Shown here: positions 9,337-21,958 of the stretch, in pieces
Layout of the letters: the number at the start of each line of letters is the position of its first letter
Position numbering within the stretch: position 1 is the stretch's first letter
NCBI GenBank assembly: GCA_016906335.1
Contig: JADEYG010000004.1
Span: forward strand, 216,001-280,000
Direction of reading: 5' to 3'
Length of the DNA stretch: 64,000 nucleotides
Source of the DNA: Novakomyces olei
Taxonomy: Eukaryota; Ascomycota; Novakomycetes; Novakomycetales; Novakomycetaceae
Position numbers and translations under genes: made by a program
The notes under the pieces: generated by a model
The model's database searches: none
What the model was told of the DNA's origin: nothing
The model's input: the letters and a program-made list of their open reading frames with translations, nothing else

Positions 9337-9608
9337 TCATTGCTTTTGCGGATTTTCAAACGGAGCGTCTTTCCGAGCTTCATCGAGGAGCGGACTTATA
9401 TTTTTCGATTTAAGAGCACGTTCGACACACGCGCGGTACTCTTCGAATAAATCCCCACAGATATTTGTAGTGCTCTCGCCTTTAAGAAACTTATTCGTGT
9501 ACCAGTCATTGAAACAGGCATCGTATTTTTGCTGCGCAATTAGCACCAGTTTAATTGCTTATGTCTTACTTTCAACGGAGTGCATTCGGGACTGATGCTG
9601 GAAGACAT
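9337..9608 (-). CDS. MDM35: Mdm35/TRIAP1-type intermembrane-space protein
   Basis: Small twin CX9C protein of the mitochondrial intermembrane space, partner of Ups1/Ups2 lipid-transfer proteins and imported by the Mia40 pathway. Exon 1 is 9608-9570 (13 codons from ATG) and exon 2 is 9531-9337. They are separated by a 38-nt intron (GTAAGA to GCTAATTGCGCAG) in phase 0, giving 77 aa. The join creates the first CX9C, ECTPLK-QKYDACF; the second is CGDLFEEYRAC. The stretch FNDWYTNKFLKG and the tail LDEARKDAPFEN are typical of the family. Without the short first exon the first cysteine motif would be missing, which is strong support for the splice. It converges on URA3 and its promoter holds the octamer repeat at 9704-9898. 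Confidence 0.95.
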
Positions 9609-9703
9609 GGTGATCTGAATCAGTCTAGTGTCGCTGCCCTGCTTAATTATTCTAAAAGTTTCATAGTTTTACCATTTATTAATTATCGTCTATAATTTTA
9701 CTT

Positions 9704-9898
9704 TATTCATTATTCATTTATTCATTTATTCATTTATTCATTTATTCATTTATTCATTTATTCATTTATTCATTTATTCATTTATTCATTTATTCATTTA
9801 TTCATTTATTCATTTATTCATTTATTCATTTATTCATTTATTCATTTATTCATTTATACATTTATTCATTTATACATTTATACATTTATACATTCATT
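9704..9898. repeat. (ATTCATTT)n octanucleotide microsatellite
   Basis: About 24 copies of an 8-nt unit, nearly perfect with a few T-to-A/ATAC variants at the right end. It lies between the MDM35 start (9608) and the 3' end of the CWF19 gene (9952), so it is promoter-proximal only for MDM35. Confidence 0.95.
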
Positions 9899-9951
9899 TG
9901 CTATATTAATGAAATTGTCTCCCACTCGTTAGCCCAAACAATAGACCCTAA

Positions 9952-12218
9952 TCAAGCCGTCTCTAACATACGTGTCCAATCGAAATCAGTCCATATCTTG
10001 CGAAACGCTTCAACTCTGGGATCTCGAGGCACCCACCGACCTCGGCGACGAATGTCGACACCAGGTAGCATTGAAGCGAAAACTTGGCGTGCAAAAGTAT
10101 CGCCCTTACCCCAAAGCTCTTCGTTTTCAATTACATGCCCATAGCCTCCGTCCAGACTGAACCAGACATGAAAGTACGGCATTTCTTTTACCATACTACG
10201 CCGAAAGGCAAGTTTCCCATACCCTTTTTCCGCTCGTGCGCCAGTGTCGATAATCTTTGCATGCTGCGACCATTCTTCGTCGGACGAAATCAGAGCTTCA
10301 CGAAAGAAAGCGGGCGCCAGAGCAGCAGTGTTTCTCGGGACAGGAACACATTCAATTGCAGTATGGCCTTGAGCTTTGGGGTGAGCGGCATTTTCGTAAA
10401 AGATCACGCTCTTTCCTCGTGCGTCAAACATTTGTAAAATGCATTTCATAAAATTCTTGTTGTTAGACGGTAGGCTTGAAAGTGGGCAAAAATAAAAATT
10501 TCAAAACTAAGCTTGGGGAAAAAAGAGAAAGAGAATAACAAATTGTAAAATTAAATTAAATTAAATAAATGTTATTTTATAACCTTTGACCACAAAACAT
10601 GAATTGTCCTTACCCTCATTTCGTCCCATTCATCGTCATCACACTCAAGTGTATTAATTCTATGTTCAATAGGCACAATTAAACAATGGTAAGGTTGAAT
10701 GTCGTTTGATGGCAAAGACAAATAAACCCTTGTTCCCGTTGAAACAACAGGTGCAATTGGCTGCCGTCCCTCTTGGTAGCAGAGCGGGCACGTTTCCAAC
10801 ACTTTGGATAATCGTTTGAAATCTAATGTCTTAGCAAAATAGAATCAAGAACATCACGCTTTTTATCATACCTTCAATAGCTGTGTTTCGGAGATTTACA
10901 GCCTTGCGGGCCGGAAATTCCGCGAGACGATCAGCGTTTTCATCCATATAGTCAAGATCGTCCTACACGTTAGAGCTGAAATTGAAATATGTTTAACTTA
11001 AAAAGAGAAACGAGAAGAAAATTAAATTGTACAAAATAAAATAATATAAAATATCTAAATTCAAGCTTGAAAGCTCGACTGTATCGCACAAAGCTTAAAG
11101 CATCATGGCACAGCGGCTACTCCAAAATAAAATGAAATGAAAACAAACTAAAAAGCATCATATATACAAATGAGCGGTAGGCGTACAGTAAACTTTTTAT
11201 CGCGAGCAATTCGATCCGCGAAATCACGGCCTCCATTCCCCGAGAGCCTACTTTGCTTCTCTTCTCGCACAAGATCATCCAGAGTAGGTTCACCCTTGCT
11301 GACAGGCGCACTATACTTGGCCATATCCATCTGTGGGACAACAACAACTTTTGCGTCTTCTCCTTGGCTTTCATGCATCCTTACAGCTTCATCGTATTCT
11401 TCTTGCAGGGAGTCGGCTCGTGGGTCGTTCCTCAACTGTGCTTTTAGCAAATTTGCTCGCAGTTTATTTAACGTATCACGCGTAACGACTGGCTGGGATG
11501 CACTTTTGCGGGCCACTGTCTCTTCACTGGGCAGATCAAGGCTCGATTGGCCTGCGCCCTGGACAGGCCCCTCCCTTCCCATACGCTCCTTGTATAAAAT
11601 CCCAGTGACAGGCTGACCCACTCCAGACCTGTCTTTACCGTTCAGCCGCATCTGCTCTTCTCGAGCCTCGTCGAACCGTAAAAGATCCCCATACTGATCA
11701 ACGGCAACAGCGTCAACTGGCCGTTGTGTCTCCTTTGCTATTCGATAAACATTACGCAATTTCATCATCCTCCAAGACGATCCAGAGTCTCCAATTCGAT
11801 AGCCGTGTTCCATACCCGCTGCCTTGTTCATATACTCCTGTGTACTGCTGCTTATTGTCTCTGCTCGTGATCCCTCTTTTGCCTGCTCATCATCGGGCGT
11901 CTTTTTGTCTTTAGCTTTACCAAAAGCCCCATAATCAAAATCCGCTCCTTCTTCTTGTACCATCCATTCTTGCCGTTTACCGCTATGTGAGGTCGGGCCT
12001 GTGACCTGCACATAATCGCTCTCTGAGAAGGCCTCGTCCGACGAATTATCGGGCGTCTTTTTTCGCCGTTTTGCTCCTTCATCCTGCCATCTTTCTGGCC
12101 TCGAATTGCCGCTGGACCGATTTCTGTGTCTGTGCGATGGCTCATGACGACGTTTCCCGTCGCCTTTATGATGCCGATGCCGTTCCCTATGCTCACTAGA
12201 ACCCGATCTTGACTCCAT
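9952..12218 (-). CDS. CWF19-like splicing/lariat factor
   Basis: Homologue of Cwf19/CWF19L2, a late spliceosome-associated protein with a HIT-like CwfJ domain that helps intron turnover. Four exons (12218-11187, 10962-10872, 10822-10614, 10455-9952) join in phases 0, 1 and 0 to give 611 aa. Introns are 224, 49 and 158 nt with branch/acceptors TCTAACGTGTAG, GCTAAGACATTAG and TCTAACAACAAG. The N-terminus is basic and RS-like, followed by a coiled segment. Joins restore ARDKKFT-DDLDYMDENADRL, NTAIE-DFKRL and DEMR-NFMKCILQMF. CwfJ domain 1 has CPLCYQEG and HCLIVPIEH; domain 2 has ECVPVP, PYFHVWF, GYGHVIE and WVPRDPRVEAFRKIW. ATG 12218 faces GET1 across 180 bp of TTTA repeat. An RNA-processing factor that itself has several introns is noteworthy but not unusual. 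Confidence 0.93.
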
Positions 12219-12240
12219 GGCAGCATTTATGAAATTAATT

Positions 12241-12369
<129 letters not shown>

Positions 12370-12398
12370 ATTATTATACATGATTAGTGCTCACGACG

Positions 12399-13059
12399 AT
12401 GCACCCATTTGTGCTATCGACCTTGTTTGCTGTCGCGTTCAGCGCAGTGAGCCTTATCGGCCTCGACGTTCTCGTTGCCTTTGTATTTCATTTACTATGG
12501 CGCAACTAATTACAGGTTTATTCTATACTAAAGTTTATGCCAACTTCACATTCGGCAAAGTTAAGGCGCTTCAGTGAGCTGCAAAACGAAGCACGGCAAA
12601 CAAAAGCGCAGCTGGATTCGACGTCTGCGCAGGACGAGTTTGCCAAATGGGCAAAGTACCGTCGAGCGTACGATAAAAAAGTAGCTGATTTAGATTCGCT
12701 AAACAATCAAATCGCGACTGAACGAACGGCTGTTGAACTGAAGCTCAAGATCATACTCTGGACCGCTTCCTCAGGTCTGCGGTACCTCCTTCTACTATGG
12801 TTCCGCAAACAGCCAGTGTTTTGGCTTCCTCGGCAGGCGTTCCCGCCATACGTGACATGGCTCTTGTCGCTTCCAATGGCTCCTTATGGTATGGCAAATG
12901 GCTGTACGGTTTAATACGCTACTAACTGCACCAGGTTCCGTTAGTTTTGGTGTTTGGTGTTTTGCTGTGAACCGCGTGTGCACTGACGTATGGAAGGCTC
13001 TGTCGGCTACACGCAGCTTTGTGTACGCACGAGCTGGAGGGACCAGCGTCCCTGCTTAG
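12399..13059 (+). CDS. GET1: Get1/WRB tail-anchored protein insertion receptor subunit
   Basis: ER membrane receptor subunit that, with Get2, takes tail-anchored proteins from Get3. Exons 12399-12482, 12516-12888 and 12935-13059 give 193 aa. Intron 1 is only 33 nt (GTATTT to ACTAATTACAG, phase 0) and intron 2 is 46 nt (GTATGG to ACTAACTGCACCAG, phase 1). Exon 1 encodes transmembrane segment 1. Exon 2 carries the cytosolic coiled coil with QDEFAKWAKYRRAYDKKV, the Get3-binding region. It then encodes segment 2 (RYLLLLWFRKQPVFWLP) and the loop ending WLLSLPMAPY. The second join gives APYGSVSFGVW, as in other fungal Get1 proteins, leading into segment 3. Without intron 1 the frame would stop after 36 codons. 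It is divergent with CWF19. Confidence 0.93.
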
Positions 13060-13633
13060 CGTGAGCTTACGATTTCCCCACCCGTTTACGGGGGCACAAG
13101 CTAGTCTTGAAAATGTTTAATATTTAAACAATGTATTGTTGATAAAAGTTTGCGTATTAGATAGATACTTGGACAAGCGATGTACAGCGTACGTCGTTCA
13201 AGGCTTCTTTAGGCAAAATTTTTGCCTCCACAAAATTAGGGTCAAGAATAAAACAGAATAAAGGTTAATTATAGTTAGTCGGCGGGCTTTGCGAACCGCA
13301 GTGGCATAAACGAGCTTAAACGACTATGTAAAAATCATAACGAAAATAAACAGTACTGGTGGCCCTAATGTAATAGGTGCGATCACGCACGCCTGTGAAG
13401 AAAATATAAAAGTATATCAGCATGGTGGCATAAAGCCTCTCAAGAGTACAGCTAACTGTCTGCGCCGACGAAATGAAATGTCCCAAAGACAAGTATAAGA
13501 CGGGGCGCAATAGTTCATGTCAGGCGCCAAGAGCAAATTCGTTTGCGGCCATAATACCCTTCATATACTCTTGTGTATACATAGTGTGGTTTTTGTATAT
13601 GCATGTTTTACTCAAAACAAAATCTGGTTCGTC
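13060..13633. other. Convergent intergenic region, no gene seen
   Basis: The 574 bp between the GET1 stop and the end of the Flo8/SomA gene hold only short frames without recognisable motifs. It presumably contains both 3' UTRs. Confidence 0.6.
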
Positions 13634-16600
13634 CTATTCCAACCCGTTCGTCTCGACCCCCTGATTCACGTCGTTTGAGCCAAAAAAGTTGAAATTCATG
13701 CCTCCGCTGTCCGACGTATCGTTCAAAAACCTTTCAAAATCAAAATCGCCCATGCCCAATGCATCGTCCGTCACGTTCCCATACTCTAGCGAAAAATTCG
13801 CATCCGATTCCAGCCCCGTGTACTGTGATAACTGCATATGCATATCCGTATTCTGGCCTTTGCCGGGCTGACCTTCTCCGCCACTCACAATTCCCTGTGC
13901 CTGAGCGGGAGCCGACTGGGCTTGCTGCTGATGCTGCTGTTGCGACTGTGGCTGCTGTCCGTGAGGCAGGTGCTGTGAATGGTGCGGCGGCATATGCTGA
14001 TGCTGCATATTCCCCGGATGATTCACATTAGGCTGATGGCTGTCCTGGTTGTGCAGCTGGTAGTTAGTAAATGACTGATAAATTTGGTGTTGTATTTTAT
14101 ACGTATCACTTACCGAATGTGAAGGTGTAATGGGCGTAGTTGGCGTCGGAGGTTCCGACGCCGTTGGAGTCGCTGGAGCAGGATTCGACTGATTGCTGCG
14201 CCGATTTTTCTAGTTTGTCAGTTGATGCTACTTCATATCATATATAGATAATAGAAAAAAAATAAAATAATAAAATAATAAAATAATAAAATAATAAAAT
14301 AATAAAATAATAAAATAATAAAATAATAAAATAATAAAATAATAAAATAATAAAATAATAAAATAATAAAATAATAAAATAATAAAATAATAAAATAATA
14401 AAATAATAAAATAATAAAATAATAAAATAATAAAATAATAAAATAATAAAATAATAAAATAATAAAATAACAATAAAATGAATAATAAAATAAATAATAA
14501 AATGAATAATAAAGTGAATAATAAAGTGAATAATAAAGTGAATAATAAAATGAATAATAAAATGAATAATACAATAAAACAATACTATACCTTTTTCGGT
14601 TCCTTTGGCTCCTTCTTTTTGGCTGTTGATTTGCCCGGAGTAGGCGTTGGTGGCTGGGGTTGGATGTTTTGCCCCTGCATTTGAGAAATTGGTGCTGGTG
14701 GAGGCATTTGCTGGATAGAAGCACCATGAGGACTCGAATGCTGCTGCTGTTGTTGCTGCTGCTGCTGTTGCTGTTGGGCATTTAAAGCATTAAGGCCGCG
14801 TTGCTGTGCTTGCTTATGAGCCATCTGTTGAAGCAGAGCCTGTTGCTGTTGCTGTTGTTGTTGTTGTTGTTGCTGTTGCTGTTGTTGTTGCTGAGGCCAA
14901 AACATGTTGGGCCTTTGTGGTCTCACCATCCCCATCCCGACTCCCGTGTTGGGGTCGATTGGCCCTCCAGACTGCCCGTTCATATTCATCATCATCTGCA
15001 TCTGGTTAGTGGGCCCCATCATCCCCCCACCGCCCGGACGCGCCTGCATAACCGGGTTCATCATGGCATTGCCGTTGGTCTTTAGATGCTCGTACAGCAT
15101 CATCTGCTTCTGTGGGTCCTGCATCATTTGGTTATTAGCGAATCCTTGGCCCACTTTAGCAGACCCTTCGCCCCTTCCAACTGCTCCCGGCTGTGGTGAC
15201 GGGTTAGAGCTCGTTGTCTGTGGCGACATTACATGGAACGAGGCTCCATTCGGGTCACCAGAGTTGTTGTGGAGACGCTCCTGTTCCTGTCTCGCAATCA
15301 TTAGCCTCTTTTTGTTCTGCTGTTCTAGTAGCATAAGCTGCATCTGGTAGTCCTGCAGAGCATGGTTGCCTCCGTTACTGTTCGCTGCTGCCGCTGTGCT
15401 GTTTGGCGCTGAGCTATTTGCATTATTATTGCTATTTGTTCCAGGGCCACGGATCTGCTGAGACGGGGGCATGTTTGGGTACAGCTCATTGAAAATCATG
15501 TCCTGGCCGCCTGCGCCAGCATTACCGGCTCCACCGCCAGGTACAGCTCCAGCAGCTTTACTAGCCAGAGCAGCTCTTTGCTGGTGATTTGCAAGTGAAA
15601 AGGCCTGTAGCTGCTGCTGCTGGGAGGCAGGAATAGAGTGCTGAAAGGCCGCCATCTGCTGGGCTGACAGGCTGTTTGGACTTATGCCTGCCTGCAACAG
15701 CAGCTGGTGAGCTTGCTGCATTTTCATGGCCAAATTAGCCGTCTGCACAGGAGTGCCCCCACCCTGGCCCCCACCCTGGCCCCCACCTTGGCCCCCACCA
15801 GGCGGCCCATTGGGTCTCCCACCAGCACCTGCTTGCTGAGGCAGCTGCGCATACGCCCCGTCGGGAGAAAGTCTCTGTCTCTTTGCTGAAGAGGGCGATG
15901 CAGCTGCTGCCTGCATTGCCAGTGCAGGCGACCTCACTTCCTCATGGTCATCGTTTCCTGTTGGCCCTGGTCCGCCATTATTACGAGGCCCACCGGCTCC
16001 AGTTGGCTGGTGCTGCAGCTGGTTTACCTGCTGATTGGCAGACTGTGGATTCTGCAGAGTCTGGTGCATTTCCTGCTGTTGAAACTGGCCTTGACCAGGA
16101 ATCTGTGGGGGCAGTTGGCCTCCCTGATGGTGGTTTTGCTGTTGCGCCTGGTACAATTGCTGAGCCTTCAACTGCTGAATCTGTGAGGCAGTCGGCGCAA
16201 ATATCCCGCGTTTGGTGTTGTTCATCATTGCCTGGCGCATAAGAACCTGCCTCGTTTTCTCATTCATCGGTACCCCAACATTCAAGGCCATTTCCGCCGG
16301 GTTCGACGTATTCTCTGGCATCCCACCCGCTCCACCATTTGCATAGCTCATCATTTCATTTGCATTCATAGCCGGCGGAGGCGGACGGAAATTTGCATTG
16401 AACCCGTTTATGCTGTTCGGCACTAGCCCAGCTGCTGCCACTGCCGGGTTTACCGCTGTAGGCTGGCCAGCTGCTGCATTCTGCAGCTGACTCGCCATTT
16501 GAGCTGTCGCCGCTTGCTCCGTCATTGCTGCCACGTTTCGCTGGTTCTCGCTTTTAATGCGCTGATATTAGTATTGCGTCAGGTAAATCAAGTGCCAAAT

Positions 16601-17614
16601 GTAAACGCCAACTATGCCAAAATAAATTGTAATTAAATTATAAATAAATAAATCAAAATATCAAAATATCAAAAAATAGTTTAAACTACACCAAACTAGC
16701 ATTGTAAACAAATCAAAATAAATGCAAATCAAATTTAGATTATAATGAAATAAACAAAGTAAAACAAATTTTATTTTATAGATAAATGCAAAAAATAATA
16801 ATAATAATAAAAAAAGCTACGATAATGGCAATAATAACAGAAGCAGCATTTGCCTTTTAGCAGCACCATTACAACTTACATTTGTATGCTCAACATAAGC
16901 GTTGGCAGAAATTGATCCACCCCGGCTTGATCGAGCACTAAAAATATCCCAAAAAACGCCCCACCATTCCAGGAGAAACCCGCCAGGGGTGTCGATCGGA
17001 ATAACCGGCCTTACAGATGCCGAAGCTTGCTTTTGGGACGAGGTATGTGCTGTCGCTGCATTCATTGCCGCTACTGATGAAGGCTCGCCACCGCTCTTTT
17101 CAGAACCATGTCGTGAGCCCTCGGGCGAAAACAAATCCTTGCCATCGCCCTCTGTTCTCGTCTCTGGCTTTTCCAATGACGATGAGGGTAAAGATGAAGC
17201 TAGAGTCTGAGCTTCTGCTTTAGCCGGGACTTGAAGGTCCGTGTCAGGTTCCGATTTAGGTTTTGGACTGGATGTAGACTGTTGCGCGGAGCGGGGATTC
17301 TCTGCATCTTCTGCAGTAGGCACTGAAGCTTCACGAGCAAATAGTCGAGCTGCCTCATCAAATTTGCACTTGATCAGGTAGTCCAGAATATAAGAGTTTA
17401 GTAGAGACTTTGACATGTCTGTGTTTGTTGTTGACGGAGCAGTAGAGCCGCCTCCACTGCCGCCGCCCGCCGTTGGCGGTTTTGTAGTTCCCGATCCATT
17501 GGTTGTGGGTAGAGTTATGTCAGAGCTGTGCCCTTTAGCACTCGCAGGGCGCTCGGGGGGCTCTGCCCGAGCCAGGCCCGGCGAGTTTTTCTGCGCCAGT
17601 GGCTTGGTAGCCAT
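13634..17614 (-). CDS. Flo8/SomA-family LUFS-domain transcriptional regulator
   Basis: Nuclear regulator related to Flo8 and SomA, which act in the cAMP/PKA pathway to control adhesion, filamentation and development. Exons 17614-16880, 16561-14591, 14209-14114 and 14056-13634 join in phase 0 throughout, giving 1074 aa. Introns are 318, 381 and 57 nt; acceptors are TACTAATATCAG, ACTGACAAACTAG and ACTAACTACCAG. A LisH/LUFS motif ([19 protein letters not shown], about 67-85) and the second LUFS signature [18 protein letters not shown] (about 214-231) are diagnostic. The rest is low complexity: GGGQ repeats, several poly-Gln tracts (one of about 17 residues) and Met/Asn/Gln-rich stretches. The tail is acidic-aromatic ([23 protein letters not shown]) and looks like an activation domain. 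Intron 2 is filled by an octanucleotide microsatellite. About 1.4 kb of gene-free DNA lies upstream, in keeping with a highly regulated factor. Confidence 0.9.
14262..14575. repeat. (AAAATAAT)n microsatellite inside an intron
   Basis: About 26 copies of an 8-nt unit (14262-14470), followed by 12-nt relatives of AATAATAAAATG/GTG type to 14575. It occupies nearly all of intron 2 of the Flo8/SomA gene. The apparent 180-codon hydrophobic reading frames over it are artefacts of the repeat. Confidence 0.95.
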
Positions 17615-19056
17615 AACGCCTTGAGAGCTTTCGCCGCAAATTGGGCGTCAAGATTTTTGTAGTGCAACAAGCCGTAGTTACAAGCCAGTGAAATTGGGCA
17701 ATAGGCAAAAAGAGAAAAACAAAAAATAAGGCGAGAGTCAAGGTCAGAGCCTTACGCTCGCCAGATCTGATCAGGTAGAGACAAGCTTTCAACACTTGGG
17801 GCCTGGGTGCCTTTAGACGGATTTTATAGAGTAGGAATTCCGCTCAACTACAAATTGCAGAGCGCAGTTTATCTTGTGCTTATTGTGCCTTGGCCCCGTC
17901 CACTCGTCTCTGCTCTTTCTCAGTGGAAAGCGAGTAAAGAGTGGGCCTTGATAAGTATGGAAGCCAGAGATCTTTCCACCAATGACCCCGAAAACAGAGC
18001 GTTCCCGTCGGAATAAGACAGGCACAAATAGACTTGCAAGAGCCTCGACTGAAGAGCGCAGGTGGGTACAAGCGCTCGAGGGCTGTTGTGAGAGGGCGCA
18101 AAAGCGACCTTTTACAGTTTCGCAACAGTGCGGATCGCAGTCGCAAAAAACCGTAAACTAAATCGGTATGCGACTCAAGCCAAAACGGCCAAGCACTTGA
18201 TCGGGTTAGCAGGTAAAGGGGAATTGAAGTGCGATTGAAAAACGCGCCAAAAAGTTTGCGCAGGCACGCTCACTTACAGCAACAGGATTGATCCCCACGC
18301 GAGCTTGTTCGTATTTTTGGGTCAGGGGAGGGTTCCTAGTAGAATATATTAGAGTCAGATAGGTTAATCCAAGTATACACGACCTAAAAGTGCATAAGAA
18401 TGGAAAGGCAAGCAAGACAAGTCTCAAGTCTTGGATACTTGCCTGGCTCTAGCATTACTTGGTGCTTACTTATACGCCGGTTTGTGTCATATACTGCGAC
18501 GGTTTGAGATCAGACAAGAAAAAACAATTACATTTATTATAGTATCGAGTGTAAGTAACCCGTCCCTCGAGCCATGGATAGAGCGTTCCGTTTCTGCGCG
18601 CAGTCACAGGCGGCGTTGAGAGTGGTTGGGTCTCGTTTAATCGCAGTGCAAAGCTCGAATTGTGTAGATTTACTGGAAAAAGAATCGGCCATGTACCCGA
18701 GTAGATATCCAGCATCATCTGCCTCGAGTATACTGTCACGCCCGTAGAAAACCCTGGGCACACAATGTTACGTAGAATAGACGAATTAAGTAAAGCAAAT
18801 GATACACGCGTGCGACTTAATATAACGGCTTAGAGAGACAAGTAGATGCATTTACAATACCTGGATTTTGTAATTTAATTGCAAATAAATAAATAAATGA
18901 ATAGAAAAATAAATAAATAAATAAAATAGCAAATTGCTAATTGCTAATCATAAAATAAAACGAATTTAAATTGGCGCAAAACGTTGGCTGTCGTTATTGA
19001 AGTGTTTCTTATAGCCTCCAAGCCAGGATTTTCCTCGAAATGATAATGCTCGAGAC
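17615..19056. other. Long gene-free region upstream of the Flo8/SomA gene
   Basis: 1.44 kb between the regulator's ATG and the BET3 stop codon. Only short, motif-free frames are present on either strand, plus AAAT-type repeats near 18885-18930. It is best read as the regulator's promoter and 5' leader together with the BET3 3' UTR. A non-coding RNA is possible but nothing supports one. Confidence 0.5.
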
Positions 19057-19810
<754 letters not shown>

Positions 19811-20363
19811 GGCAACGTTGTAAGTCACTGTTCAAGCTCGATATCATTGACGCACTACATATTTACACACATCCGATATTACAATATACTTAGGGTTAGG
19901 GTTTATTTTAAGGGCGATAATCAGTGTGCTAAGCTTGTTTGTAAGGCTATGCCTCCAGCGGGGCAGTGGATCTGTTTGCCTTTTTAATTTGGTAGTCGAC
20001 CACACTTTGGTCGTCTCTGATCCTCATTTGCGGCATTGCAAGCAACAACATTTCTGAGTGACTTATAGAAGAGCACTTATACAAACATCTACTGCTTAAA
20101 TAATGTGATCGATGTAAAATTTGACTAGATATCACAGTCCACTGCTTCCTGTACGAAAGCTTACAAAACACCTTCACTAAACCATCTTAAGCTTCCATTT
20201 CTAGCATCGTTTTTATAACAAGCACATTACCCTAAACTTGCCAAGGCCTTTTGTGCCCGTACGACTATACTTGATTAATACTATTTTTTAATTTTCATAC
20301 AGTATGATGAGCTGAAAATATAAATATTATAGTACAGATACAGATACAGATACAGGTCGGATT
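19811..20363. promoter_or_regulatory. Divergent promoter region BET3 / U5-40K with telomere-like motif
   Basis: 553 bp between two start codons. It contains TTAGGGTTAGGGTTTA at about 19890-19905, a double TTAGGG (telobox-like) element. Four ATACAG units lie just before the U5-40K ATG. No open frame of interest is present. Teloboxes are bound by Tbf1/Taz1-type Myb proteins in fungi; use as a promoter element here is inferred. Confidence 0.45.
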
Positions 20364-21958
20364 ATGGACAAACGACCGGCTAACGGTCCTGTGGGCCCAC
20401 AGCAAATCGTACGGCATCTTTTAATTCTCCTTCAAATGCCTAATTGCTCTTTAGATCAAACGGCAACGGACGAATGACGGTCAAATTGAAAGGCGATCAA
20501 GCTCTAATGCTGTAGGGCAAAGTGCCCCCCGAACATCAGACCTCGAAGCTCCTATCATGTGCCTGGCTGGAGGACATACTGTATGATTAATAGTTTTTTC
20601 TGTCTTCCTTTGATTGTGCCTGATAAATTTATTTGTGTATCTTAACGCTTCTATCCCTCTGCCAGTCCTTTCATGCTAATGTTTAGGGCGAAATATATAC
20701 TGCGCGATTCGATCCGTCTGGCGCTTACATCGCATCAGGTTCTTCTGATCAGACTATAGGTTTGTACTTTTTGTGCTATTTGGGCTGCTGTGTTGCATTG
20801 GATCTTATAATTTCAGTATTTCAAGGCCGATTGTTCAAAGCTTGATTATCCTTTGACTATTGGTTTATAATTTTATCTTTTTATTTTTTAATTGATTATT
20901 GCCTTTTTTTATTCGCATAAATCATTCTAATTCGTCTGGTTTCCAGTGCAATACTGACCTTTAGCTTTATGGAACACGTTTGGAGACTGCTCGAATTACG
21001 GTACTTTGAAAGGTAGCAAAGGCGCTATTACAGATCTCGTATGGTCGGCCACATCTGATAACATTTACAGTTGTGCGACAGACTGTAATCTATCTTCATG
21101 GGACGCGCATTCAGGGCAGCGTGTACGCAAATTAATCGGCCATACAGAATACGTTAATTCACTTGATATCCTAAGAATTGGAACAGGGCTGCTAATAAGC
21201 GGATCGGACGACGCTACAATAGGAGTAAGCTTTGTCTTTCTAATGCTATTTTAATACACTCTCTGCCAATTTTGCTTTTTATTTAGTATTATCTTGATAA
21301 TGTCTTTAATAATTTCAAATGGATTTTGCTATTCGGCTTCGTTTTCTTTTTGTTCCTTTTCGTGTTTGGTACTGCCACTAGTTGTTTATACGGTACTGAC
21401 TCAATAAATCAGATTTGGGACGCCCGGAGCAAAACTGCGGTTGATTATATCACTGACGAATACCCTATAACATCTGTAGCATTTTCTAGTGGTGGTGTTG
21501 AAATTTTTAGTGCAGGAGTAGATCCGACAATAAAGGCATGGGATCTTCGTACTAAGCGTACACTTTACACAATGAATGGAGGCGACGATACTGTGAGCGA
21601 TCTCAAAGTATCGCCTGATGGCACTCAGCTACTTTCCAACTCGTTTGATAGTACCGTTCGAGTCTTTGACGTTAAGCCGTTTGCACGCCAGAATCGGTTG
21701 CTTGGCAAATACGAGGGAGCTCCTCATGGAATCGAAAAGAACCTAATATCCGCTTGCTGGTCGAGCGATGGAATGGAGATTGCAGCTGGATCATCAGACA
21801 GGACGGTGACAGTCTGGGACGTTCCCTCCCGGAGGATTTTGTATAAATTACCGGGGCATAAGGGATGTGTAAACGCTGTCGATTTTCATCCGTACGAGAA
21901 GATTATACTCAGCGGCTCGACCGATCGGACACTGCTGCTGGGAGAGCTTGGAAGCTAG
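20364..21958 (+). CDS. U5 snRNP 40 kDa WD-repeat protein (SNRNP40/Spf38)
   Basis: WD40 propeller of the U5 snRNP, present in humans and fission yeast but not in baker's yeast. Exons 20364-20408, 20455-20580, 20687-20759, 20965-21224 and 21413-21958 give 349 aa. Introns are 46, 106, 205 and 188 nt with acceptors such as CTAATTGCTCTTTAG, GCTAATGTTTAG, ACTGACCTTTAG and ACTGACTCAATAAATCAG. The N-terminus IKRQRTNDG is the short basic segment before SDLEAPIMCLAGGHT-GEIYTARFDPSGAYIASGSSDQTI. Later blocks are ALWNTFGDCSNYGTLKG, TIG-IWDARSKTAVDY and IKAWDLRTKRTLYTMNGGDD. GAPHGIEKNLISACWSSDG and RRILYKLPGHKGCVNAVDFHP follow and closely fit human U5-40K. Seven WD repeats can be counted. Confidence 0.95.

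Noticed and set aside
14228-14781. Long hydrophobic frames of Phe/Tyr/Ile/Leu period 8 on the minus strand
   Set aside because: They are translation artefacts of the AAAATAAT microsatellite, which lies in an intron.
17615-19056. Search for a gene in the region upstream of the Flo8/SomA gene
   Set aside because: Short frames on both strands show no conserved motif and no intron signatures that link them.
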